Source of the DNA: Streptomyces sp. DSM 15324
GTDB taxonomy: Bacteria; Actinomycetota; Actinomycetes; Streptomycetales; Streptomycetaceae
DNA: 64,000 nt
Direction: 5' to 3'
NCBI RefSeq assembly: GCF_001514285.1
Contig: NZ_KQ949032.1
Coordinates: 346,717-410,716, forward strand
Below the pieces are notes generated by a model that did no database searches, was not told the DNA's origin, and was given only the letters and a program-made list of their open reading frames with translations. A program made the translations under genes and the position numbers. Of the stretch, positions 35,831 to 42,257 are shown piece by piece. How positions within the stretch are numbered: position 1 is the first letter of the stretch; each line of letters begins with the position of its first letter.

Positions 35831-36115
35831 ATGACGACACTCCGTGAACGCAAGACCTACCGTAAGGCCATCCTCCGGCAACTCTACGGAGCCATGGAGC
35901 ACAACCGACCCGAGGTCAGCGGGGCGGCACTGCGCGAAGAGCTCCGGCTGCCCGACGACGATCTGTCCGCAGCCTGCGCCTACCTGGCCGACGAGGGCCT
36001 GATCACCGTTGAATGGACGTCGCACAAGACGCCCGCCACCGCCTCACTGTCCCATGACGGCATCCGGTTCATGGAGGAGGAAGAGGAGTGGAGTGGCCCC
36101 GGGCAGAGCGACTGA
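35831..36115 (+). CDS. Small winged-helix-like protein
   Basis: Protein of 94 residues, start ATG 35831. RKAILRQLYGAMEHNRPEVS, GAALREELRLPDDDLSAACA and YLADEGLITVEW fit a small winged helix-turn-helix fold, and KTPATASLSHDGIRFMEEEEE makes the last helix. No known family assigned. It is the last gene before the right end of the island and might be a regulator of the element or of the phosphatase module. Confidence 0.65.
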   Translation: MTTLRERKTYRKAILRQLYGAMEHNRPEVSGAALREELRLPDDDLSAACAYLADEGLITVEWTSHKTPATASLSHDGIRFMEEEEEWSGPGQSD

Positions 36116-36207
36116 CACGGACTCAACGTCCGGCCGCCGCTTGTCGGGCCGGGACTTCAATCCCCGAGTGACGCGTGCGCGGATGGGCCGGCGGCCTGCG
36201 GATCGGA

Positions 36208-36230
36208 TGCGTGAGCGATGCGTGAGCGGA
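36208..36230 (+). repeat. 23-bp island-end repeat, right copy
   Basis: Exact direct match to 31848-31870, lying 122 bp inside the right attachment core. It sits in the 395-bp gene-free stretch 36116-36510, which also contains the tRNA remnant and a terminator. Confidence 0.75.
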
Positions 36231-36324
36231 CGGTGCGGCACGAGCCGCACCGCGCATCACGGCGGACATGCCCTGCCCAGGCCGTTCCGGACTCCGAAGC
36301 AGCCTCCGGAACCACCCGTCACGC

Positions 36325-36378
36325 ATTGGCCAGGACTTTTTCATCCATCGGCTGTGGGTTCGAGTCCCACAGGGCCTA
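36325..36378 (+). pseudogene. tRNA-Lys 3' remnant (right attachment site)
   Basis: Decayed copy of the 3' half of tRNA-Lys. The stretch ATTGGC..GACTTTTT..ATCCAT corresponds to D-arm and anticodon-arm sequence with substitutions and a deletion, followed by 26 exact bases of T-arm and acceptor end. It lacks a 5' half and an intact anticodon stem, so it is not a functional tRNA. Confidence 0.85.
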
Positions 36379-36415
36379 CGGACGGTGGTCGGGGATTCCG
36401 CCTCCGACCTGCGGT

Positions 36416-36453
36416 GCGGCGCCCGTTCCGGCTTCGGCCGGGGCGGGCGCCGC
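36416..36453 (+). terminator. Hairpin beyond the right attachment site
   Basis: Ten-bp stem (36416-36425 with 36444-36453) with inner pairs. It occupies the same position relative to the tRNA end as 31792-31833 and is likely the original chromosomal tRNA-Lys terminator. Confidence 0.65.
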
Positions 36454-36510
36454 GGTGTCGGGGATCATGGGACCTTCGTGCGCAGCCCGCCCCTGACCCG
36501 AGGAGCCCCC

Positions 36511-37170
36511 ATGACCGCCGGCATCGACACCCCCGACCCCCGGGGCCGCACCGGCCTGCATCTGCACGGCCGCGACCTCACCGGGAACCCGCGCGTCCGC
36601 ATCCTCGACGTGGAGGTCCTCGCCTGCGACTGGGCGGTCCTGCGCCGGACCACCTTCGACTACCGGCACCAGGACGGCCACTGGAGCCGGGAGCGGCGGG
36701 AGACCTACGACCGGGGCGACGGCGCGACGATCCTGCTCTACGACCCCGTACGGGAAACGGTCCTGCTGACCCGTCAGTTCCGGCTGCCCGCCTACGTCAA
36801 CGGTCACCCCGACGGGATGCTCCTGGAGACCGCGGCCGGGCTGCTGGACGGCGACGACCCGAAGGCGGCGATCCGCCGTGAGGCCGTCGAGGAGACGGGA
36901 CGTACCGTCCACGAGGTGGAGCACGTGTTCGACGCGTTCATGAGCCCCGGTTCGGTGACCGAGCGCCTGGGCTTCTTCGCCGCCCCCTACGACGGCTCGG
37001 CCCCCGGCGCCGACACGGCGGGTGTGGCGGCCGAGGGCGAGGACATCGCGGTCGTGGAGCTGCCGTTCACGGAGGCCCTCGGCCTGGTCCGCTCCGGCGG
37101 GATCGCCGACGCGAAGACCATCATGCTGCTCCAGTGGGCGGCCCTGGACGGTCCGTTCAGACGGCGCTGA
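36511..37170 (+). CDS. NUDIX hydrolase, NudK-like
   Basis: Nucleoside-diphosphate-sugar pyrophosphatase family protein of 219 residues. The Nudix box reads GLLDGDDPKAAIRREAVEETG; the catalytic REAVEETG core is intact, but the first Glu of the consensus is Asp. The context TILLYDPVRETVLLTRQFRLP and FMSPGSVTERLGFFAA resemble E. coli NudK (GDP-mannose pyrophosphatase). ATG 36511 has GAGGAG 5 nt upstream. Its 3' end overlaps the convergent ribA gene by 14 nt. Confidence 0.88.
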   Translation: MTAGIDTPDPRGRTGLHLHGRDLTGNPRVRILDVEVLACDWAVLRRTTFDYRHQDGHWSRERRETYDRGDGATILLYDPVRETVLLTRQFRLPAYVNGHPDGMLLETAAGLLDGDDPKAAIRREAVEETGRTVHEVEHVFDAFMSPGSVTERLGFFAAPYDGSAPGADTAGVAAEGEDIAVVELPFTEALGLVRSGGIADAKTIMLLQWAALDGPFRRR

Positions 37171-37789
37171 GCTGGGCCAGCGGCAGCGTGTGCTGGGTCT
37201 GGAGGACCTTCGCACGCAGGTAGCGGACGTTGTGCGGGGTGGTGAACACACCGGTCGGGACCCGGTCGTGGACGTCGATGCCGAGCGCCCGCAGCTGGTC
37301 GGCCTTGTCGGGGTTGTTGGACAGCAGGTCCAGGCTGGTCACGCCGAGGGCGTTCAGCATCTGGGCGGCGGCGGTGTAGTCGCGGCCGTCCTCGGGCAGT
37401 CCGAGGGCGGCGTTCGCCTCGTAGGTGTCCAGGCCCTGGTCCTGGAGGGCGTAGGCGTCGAGCTTGTTGTAGAGGCCGATGCCACGGCCCTCCTGGCGCA
37501 GGTAGAGCAGGATGCCGCCGGTCTCGGCTATGCGCTCCACCGCCTCGCGCAGCTGGGGGCCGCAGTCGCAGCGGGCCGAGCCGAAGACGTCCCCGGTCAG
37601 GCACTCGGAGTGCAGCCGGACCAGCGGGACGGTGCCGGGCGCGGACTCGCCGAGCACGACGGCGACATGCTCCTGCCCGTCGGCCAGGCCGTGGAAGGTG
37701 ACCAGCTCGGCGTCGACGGAGTAGCCGTCGTGGAAGCGCAGCGGAACCCGGACGCGGGCGCGCTGGGTGGCGGCGGGGGTGTCGGGCAT
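37157..37789 (-). CDS. ribA: GTP cyclohydrolase II (RibA type)
   Basis: Stand-alone GTP cyclohydrolase II of 210 residues, which opens GTP to 2,5-diamino-6-ribosylamino-pyrimidinone phosphate, the entry to riboflavin and deazapteridine-type compounds. Zinc ligands Cys63, Cys74 and Cys76 (HSECLTGDVFGSARCDCG), RQEGRGIGLYNKL, and Tyr113 in DAYALQD are all present. Retention of that Tyr argues for true GCH II and not the GCH III variant known in Streptomyces. Two MarR-type sites lie upstream (37828-37843 and 37869-37884). It is the minus-strand partner of the RibD-like gene across the MarR gene. Confidence 0.93.
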   Translation of the reverse strand: MPDTPAATQRARVRVPLRFHDGYSVDAELVTFHGLADGQEHVAVVLGESAPGTVPLVRLHSECLTGDVFGSARCDCGPQLREAVERIAETGGILLYLRQEGRGIGLYNKLDAYALQDQGLDTYEANAALGLPEDGRDYTAAAQMLNALGVTSLDLLSNNPDKADQLRALGIDVHDRVPTGVFTTPHNVRYLRAKVLQTQHTLPLAQLSAV

Positions 37790-37827
37790 GCGGGTCTCCC
37801 GGGGCGAGTGCGATCGTTACGGCTTCT

Positions 37828-37843
37828 GCTTCAGATTTGAAGC
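37828..37843. promoter_or_regulatory. MarR-type operator A (ribA upstream)
   Basis: GCTTCAGATTTGAAGC, the centre of a 30-bp inverted repeat (37821-37850) with 13-bp arms. 39 nt upstream of ribA. Confidence 0.7.
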
Positions 37844-37868
37844 AGAAGCCGGGTGAGACCCTACCCAT

Positions 37869-37884
37869 GTTTTAAATTTGAAGC
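37869..37884. promoter_or_regulatory. MarR-type operator B (ribA upstream)
   Basis: Minus strand reads GCTTCAAATTTAAAAC, matching site A at 12 of 16 positions. Its centre is 41 bp from that of site A, close to four helical turns. Confidence 0.6.
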
Positions 37885-37903
37885 AACGGCTTTGTGGCGC
37901 GGC

Positions 37904-38422
37904 TCACGAGCTCCCGGAACATCCCGATGAACGCCGCCGCCACGGCAGTTCTTCCGGCAGGGCCTCGCCGTCCTCCTGGAAGCCGGCGACCACCTGCGTG
38001 AAGATCTCCTCCAGTTGGCGCACCTGCTCGGGGCTGAGCCGGTCGAAGAGGCCGGCGCGGACGGTCTCCACATGGCCGGGGGCCAGCCGCTCCAGGGTCG
38101 CCATGCCCTCCTCGGTCAGCACCGCGACACTGCCGCGCTTGTCCCAGCGGCAGTCCTCGCGCCGCAGCAGCCCGTCCTTCTCCAGCCGGGTCACCGCGTA
38201 CGTCAGCCTGCTGCGCGTGATCTTCAGCGACTCCGCGAGTTCGGTCATCCGCAGCCGTCGCTCGGGGGACTCGGACAGGTTCGCGAGGATGGAGTAGTAC
38301 AGATGGGGCAGGCCGGCCTCCTGCTGGAGCTGCCGGTCGATGGCGTCCTCCAGGAGGAGATAGCCGGCGACGTAAGCGCGCCAGGCGCGCTGCTCCTCGG
38401 GGGTGAGCCAGCGGGTCGTCAT
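37904..38422 (-). CDS. MarR-family regulator of the rib module
   Basis: Winged-helix regulator of 172 residues. Helix-turn-helix part LRMTELAESLKITRSRLTYAV and wing DGLLRREDCRWDKRGSVAVLTEEG follow an N-terminal dimer helix (EEQRAWRAYVAGYLLLEDAI); a C-terminal dimer helix follows (LSPEQVRQLEEIFTQVV). ATG 38422 is the family-like start; longer frames upstream lack support. It lies between ribA and the divergent RibD-like gene, and three copies of one operator motif occur in its two flanking intergenic regions. It is therefore probably an autoregulated repressor of both; flavin or a pathway product is a plausible ligand (inference). Confidence 0.88.
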   Translation of the reverse strand: MTTRWLTPEEQRAWRAYVAGYLLLEDAIDRQLQQEAGLPHLYYSILANLSESPERRLRMTELAESLKITRSRLTYAVTRLEKDGLLRREDCRWDKRGSVAVLTEEGMATLERLAPGHVETVRAGLFDRLSPEQVRQLEEIFTQVVAGFQEDGEALPEELPWRRRSSGCSGSS

Positions 38423-38439
38423 GCACCCAGTGTAGGTTT

Positions 38440-38455
38440 GTTTCAAACTTGAACC
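38440..38455. promoter_or_regulatory. MarR-type operator C (marR / ribD-like intergenic)
   Basis: GTTTCAAACTTGAACC, third copy of the motif of sites A and B. It lies 18 nt upstream of marR and 51 nt upstream of the RibD-like gene, so it can control both directions. Confidence 0.65.
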
Positions 38456-38505
38456 AAGACCCACCTCGTTCCCGAACCAGCCCGTGTCCCGGGGGAGCCG
38501 CGCCC

Positions 38506-39636
38506 ATGCCGTACCCGTACGTCCTGCTGTCCGCCGCCGTCTCCCTCGACGGCTATCTGGACGACACCACCGCCGAGCGCCTGCTGCTGTCCAGCCCCGC
38601 GGACTTCGACCGGGTCGACGAGGTGCGGGCCTCGGTCGACGCGATCCTCATCGGCGCCGGCACCATCCGCGCGGACAACCCCCGGCTGCTGGTGAACTCC
38701 GCCGACCGCAGGCACGCGCGCGTGGCGGCCGGAAAGCCGGAGTACCCCCTCAAGGTCACCGTCAGCGGCTCCGGCGACCTCGACCCGGCCGCGCACTTCT
38801 GGCACACCGGCGGCGACAAGGTCGTCTACACGACGGACCGGGGCGCCCGGCGCGCCGAGGCGCTCGGCATCGCGGCCGAGGTCGTCCCGCTCGGCCCCGA
38901 CCTGGACTGGCGCCGCCTCCTGGAGCACCTCCACGACGAGCGCGGTGTGCGCCGGCTCATGGTCGAGGGCGGCGGCACCATCCACACCCAGCTGCTCCAG
39001 CAGGGCCTCGCCGACGAGGTCCAGCTCGTCCTCGCCCCTCTCCTCGTCGGCGACCCCGGCGCGCCCCGGCTCTTCGGCCCCGGCGCCTACCAGGGCGGAC
39101 GGCTCCGTCTGACCGAGACCCGGCGGATCGAGGACGTCGTCCTCATGCGCTACGAGCCCACCGCCCCCGGCACCGGCCCGCTCCCCTCCGCCGCCGACCG
39201 CCACTGGCTGGCCCTCGCCTGCGAGCTCGCCGCCCAGTGCCCGCCCTCCGAAACGGCCTTCAGCGTCGGCGCGGTGATCGTCGCCGCCGACGGCACGGAA
39301 CTGGCGCGCGGCCACTCCCGCGAGGGCGGCGACCCCGTCGTCCACGCCGAGGAGGCCGCCCTCGCCCGACTCGACCCGGCCGACCCCCGGCTGGCCACGG
39401 CCACCGTCTACAGCAGCCTCGAACCCTGCGCCCGCCGCGCCTCCCGCCCCAAGCCCTGCGCCCGGCTCATCCTCGACGCGGGCGTGCGCCGGGTGGTCAC
39501 CGCCTGGCGGGAGCCGGACACCTTCGTGACGGCCGCCGACGGAAACGGGCTGCTCGCGGCCGAGGGGGTGGACGTCGTCGTCCTCCCGGAGTACGCCGAC
39601 CGGGCGAGGGTGCCGAACCTGCACCTGACCGGGTGA
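38506..39636 (+). CDS. RibD-like protein with reversed domain order (reductase then deaminase)
   Basis: Bifunctional pyrimidine reductase/deaminase of 376 residues. The N-terminal half is the RibD_C reductase (VSLDGYLDD, ILIGAGTIRADNPRLL, RRLMVEGGGTIHTQLLQQGL). The C-terminal half is the zinc deaminase with VVHAEEAAL and SLEPCARRASRPKPCARLIL. Canonical RibD has the deaminase first, so the order is inverted. ATG 38506 has GGGAG 9 nt upstream. Together with ribA it would convert GTP to the pyrimidine intermediate of riboflavin, but no ribB, ribE or ribH is nearby. The pair may supply extra flux or a special flavin/deazapteridine product. Confidence 0.88.
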   Translation: MPYPYVLLSAAVSLDGYLDDTTAERLLLSSPADFDRVDEVRASVDAILIGAGTIRADNPRLLVNSADRRHARVAAGKPEYPLKVTVSGSGDLDPAAHFWHTGGDKVVYTTDRGARRAEALGIAAEVVPLGPDLDWRRLLEHLHDERGVRRLMVEGGGTIHTQLLQQGLADEVQLVLAPLLVGDPGAPRLFGPGAYQGGRLRLTETRRIEDVVLMRYEPTAPGTGPLPSAADRHWLALACELAAQCPPSETAFSVGAVIVAADGTELARGHSREGGDPVVHAEEAALARLDPADPRLATATVYSSLEPCARRASRPKPCARLILDAGVRRVVTAWREPDTFVTAADGNGLLAAEGVDVVVLPEYADRARVPNLHLTG

Positions 39637-39653
39637 TACAGTGGTGTCACCGA

Positions 39654-39727
39654 CGCGGGGTGGAGCAGCTCGGTAGCTCGCTGGGCTCATAACCCAGAGG
39701 TCGCAGGTTCAAATCCTGTCCCCGCTA
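39654..39727 (+). tRNA. Initiator tRNA-fMet(CAT)
   Basis: Initiator hallmarks: unpaired C1/U72 at the acceptor end, three G-C pairs at the base of the anticodon stem (CTGGG/CCCAG), loop CTCATAA (anticodon CAT). No encoded CCA. Only 17 nt after the RibD-like stop. Confidence 0.95.
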
Positions 39728-39734
39728 CTGAAGG

Positions 39735-39770
39735 CCGAGGGCCGGAATCCGAAAGGGTTCCGGCCCTCGG
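39735..39770 (+). terminator. Terminator of tRNA-fMet
   Basis: Perfect 13-bp stem (39735-39747 with 39758-39770) directly after the tRNA. Confidence 0.85.
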
Positions 39771-39984
39771 TGTGTTGGTCGCGCGCCCTGCGCCCAGCCC
39801 CCGCAGTGGCTGTACGTCGCCGGTGTATTCCGGCAACTCGCCCGTTTTTCACCGGTCATGGCCCGAAAGTCCAGGCCAAAAAAGGTTGTTGATCAAGCTG
39901 AAGAGCTTGGAAAGCTACGCCCGGGTCTATTAACGTTCGATAACGCAGCGCGGTCGTCCCAGCCGTCACAAGAGTCGGCTCCGT

Positions 39985-40140
39985 GCGCACGCGCCGAATC
40001 CCGTAAGGGAACCGGGGAACCACCACCCTGGGGTGAATCGCACGGAAGCCGTCGTGAACTCACGGAGTCACGAACGGTTTACGCGCGTAGGAGACCTTCC
40101 TGCTCCGAACCCGTCAGCTAACCCGGTAGGCGTCGGAAGG
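39985..40140 (+). ncRNA. c-di-AMP riboswitch (ydaO-yuaA type)
   Basis: The leader of the M23 peptidase gene contains the conserved ydaO blocks in order: CGCCGAATCCCGTAAGGGA, ACCGGGGAACCA, GGGGTGAATCGCAC, then TAGGAGACCTTCCTGCTCCG, AACCCGTCAGCTAACCCGG and TAGGCG. Streptomyces cell-wall hydrolase genes are known to be controlled by this RNA, which turns expression off when c-di-AMP is high. Boundaries are approximate. The region 39772-39984 before it holds the promoter but no gene. Confidence 0.88.
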
Positions 40141-40156
40141 AAAGGAGTGCGCCCGC

Positions 40157-41194
40157 GTGGCGTCCAACCGGCCTGCTCCCGAAGCTCCCTTCGCGCCGAG
40201 CCAGCATTCCTCTTCCGACACCTTCGGCTACGGCAGCTACCGCGGCGAAGAGGGCCCCTGGGAGGAGTGGAATCCCACCGAGGACTCCCTCGCCCCGGTC
40301 CGGGGCAAGCACCGGGTCGCCAAGCAGCGCGGCGGCGGATTCGCCCGCAGCTCCACGGTCCTCGGCGTCGGCGTCATCGCCGCCTTCAGCGCCGGCGGCA
40401 TGGCCAGCGCCAACACCGGCAAGCCGCCGGTCTCCATCGCCATGCCGGACCTGCCGTCCGTGGGCTCCCTCATCTCCGACGACGACTCCGGCCAGGACGC
40501 CGCGCCCGCGCTCGCCGGCTTCGGCGCCGAGGTCTCCGAGGCCACCGCCGGCAACAGCGGCGGCGTAACCGCCGACGCCGGCGAGGCGCTGCGCGAGCGG
40601 ATCATGGCGCAGGCCGAGTCGCAGCAGACCCAGGTCGCCGCGCGCGCCGAGGCCGCCGCGGCCAAGGCGGAGGCGGCCGCCGTCGCCAAGGCCGACCAGG
40701 CCGCCAAGGCCGCGGCCGCCGCCGCGAAGAAGAAGGCCGAACAGGCCGCCAAGGAGAAGGCCGAGGCCGCGCGCCTGGCCGAGCTGGCCAAGCAGTACAC
40801 GCTGCCGACCTCCTCGTACACACTCACCGCGACCTTCGGCCAGGCCGGCGCCTACTGGTCCTCCGGCTACCACACCGGCCTGGACTTCGCCGCCCCCACC
40901 GGCACCCTCATCAAGGCCGTCCACAGCGGCACCATCACCGAGGCGGGCTGGGCGGGCTCCTACGGCTACCGCACCATCCTCACCCTGGACGACGGCACCG
41001 AGCTGTGGTTCTGCCACCAGTCCTCGATCAACGTCAGCGCCGGCCAGAAGGTCGGCACCGGTGACGTGATCGGCCGCGTGGGCGCCACCGGCAATGTGAC
41101 CGGCGCCCACCTCCACCTGGAGGTCCACCCCGACGGCGCCGCCAACGGCATCGACCCGATGGCCTGGCTGCACAGCAAGGGGCTCAACCCGTAA
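40157..41194 (+). CDS. M23 family peptidoglycan endopeptidase
   Basis: Cell-wall hydrolase of 345 residues. An N-terminal cytoplasmic part is followed by a hydrophobic segment at about 70-88 (STVLGVGVIAAFSAGGMASA), an Ala/Lys/Glu-rich coiled coil (about 145-215), and the LytM/peptidase M23 domain. Zinc ligands are His in GYHTGLDFAAPTGT (HxxxD) and HLHLEVHP (HxH), with the Gln/His loop LWFCHQSS. GTG 40157 with AAGGAG 9 nt upstream. The c-di-AMP riboswitch in its leader links it to cell-wall turnover, germination and sporulation. Confidence 0.92.
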   Translation: MASNRPAPEAPFAPSQHSSSDTFGYGSYRGEEGPWEEWNPTEDSLAPVRGKHRVAKQRGGGFARSSTVLGVGVIAAFSAGGMASANTGKPPVSIAMPDLPSVGSLISDDDSGQDAAPALAGFGAEVSEATAGNSGGVTADAGEALRERIMAQAESQQTQVAARAEAAAAKAEAAAVAKADQAAKAAAAAAKKKAEQAAKEKAEAARLAELAKQYTLPTSSYTLTATFGQAGAYWSSGYHTGLDFAAPTGTLIKAVHSGTITEAGWAGSYGYRTILTLDDGTELWFCHQSSINVSAGQKVGTGDVIGRVGATGNVTGAHLHLEVHPDGAANGIDPMAWLHSKGLNP

Positions 41195-41275
41195 GGGGTC
41201 CTGTTCACACGTTCTTCGTACGCTTCGGCGCGACGGACGGAATGGGCCGGTCCGAAGACGGCGTTGACGTAGGAC

Positions 41276-42220
41276 ATGACTTCTCTGCGCAAGCTCGGCT
41301 CCTCGGACCTCGAGGTCTTCCCCCTCGCCCTCGGCGGCAACGTCTTCGGCTGGACCGCCGACGAGGCGACCTCCTTCGCCGTCCTCGACGCCTACAGCGC
41401 CGCCGGCGGCAACTTCGTCGACACCGCCGACTCCTACTCCGCCTGGGTCGACGGCAACAGCGGCGGCGAGTCCGAGACGATCATCGGCCGGTGGGTGCAC
41501 AAGCGCGGCAACCGCGACGACGTCGTCATCGCCACCAAGGTCAGTCAGCACCCCGACTTCCCCGGCCTGACCGCCGCCACCATCAAGGCCGCCGCCGACG
41601 CGTCCCTCACCCGCCTCGGCACCGACCACATCGACCTCTACTACACCCACTTCGACAAGCCCGAGGTGCCGGTCGAGGAGATCATCGGCGCGCTGGACGA
41701 GCTGGTGAAGGCCGGCAAGGTGCGGCACATCGCCGCCTCCAACATCTCGCCCGAACGCCTCCGGGAGTCGCTGGAGTTCTCCGACCGTGAGGGCCTCACC
41801 CGGTACGTCGCCCTCCAGCCGCACTACAACCTGGTCTCCCGCGACACCTACGAGGGCGGCCTCCAGGACCTCGCGGCCCGCTCCGGCCTCGCCGCCGTCC
41901 CCTACTATGCCCTGGCCTCCGGCTTCCTCACCGGCAAGTACCGCCCCGGTACGACGGTGGAGGGACCGCGAGCCGCGGGCGCCGGCCAGCACCTCGGCAC
42001 CGAGCGGGGCGTCCGCGTCCTCGCCGCCCTCGACGAGATCGCCCGCGCCCACGGCACCGAGGTCGCCACGGTCGCGCTGGCCTGGCTCGCCGCCCGGCCG
42101 ACGGTCGTCGCCCCCATCGCCTCCGCCCGCACCCCGGACCAGCTGCCGCCGCTGCTCGCGGTGGCGGAGATCGAGCTCACGGACGAGGAGATCACGAGGC
42201 TGACGGCGGCCTCGGCCTAG
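41276..42220 (+). CDS. Aldo/keto reductase
   Basis: NADPH-dependent oxidoreductase of 314 residues, AKR fold. The catalytic tetrad is visible as NFVDTADSYS (Asp50, Tyr55), VIATKVS (Lys) and LYYTHFDKP (His). NADPH-binding features are LASGFLTGKY and the C-terminal PIASARTPDQL. Similar to the Tas/YajO-like group with unknown physiological substrate. ATG 41276; 81 nt after the M23 gene. Confidence 0.92.
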   Translation: MTSLRKLGSSDLEVFPLALGGNVFGWTADEATSFAVLDAYSAAGGNFVDTADSYSAWVDGNSGGESETIIGRWVHKRGNRDDVVIATKVSQHPDFPGLTAATIKAAADASLTRLGTDHIDLYYTHFDKPEVPVEEIIGALDELVKAGKVRHIAASNISPERLRESLEFSDREGLTRYVALQPHYNLVSRDTYEGGLQDLAARSGLAAVPYYALASGFLTGKYRPGTTVEGPRAAGAGQHLGTERGVRVLAALDEIARAHGTEVATVALAWLAARPTVVAPIASARTPDQLPPLLAVAEIELTDEEITRLTAASA

Positions 42221-42257
42221 ACATCCCTCTCTCCCCGCGCCCCCGCCCCTACGACCC

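Larger units (their letters stand above)
31729..36379 (+). mobile_element. tRNA-Lys-associated genomic island (degenerate integrated element)
   Basis: A 27-bp exact repeat covering the tRNA-Lys T-arm, the 3' acceptor strand and one base beyond occurs at 31729-31755 (in the intact tRNA) and again at 36353-36379 next to a decayed tRNA remnant. This is the classic footprint of tyrosine-recombinase integration at a tRNA 3' end. Between them lie five genes of regulatory type. No integrase, replication or transfer gene is visible in the 4.6 kb, so the element is either a deletion remnant or mobilised in trans. Both ends also share a 23-bp repeat and related terminators. Confidence 0.7.

Noticed and set aside
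36325..36378. A second tRNA-Lys gene
   Set aside because: Only the T-arm and 3' acceptor strand are intact; there is no 5' half and the anticodon arm is damaged.
37157..37789. GTP cyclohydrolase III-type variant
   Set aside because: The diagnostic Tyr (in DAYALQD) is retained, so ordinary GCH II is more likely.
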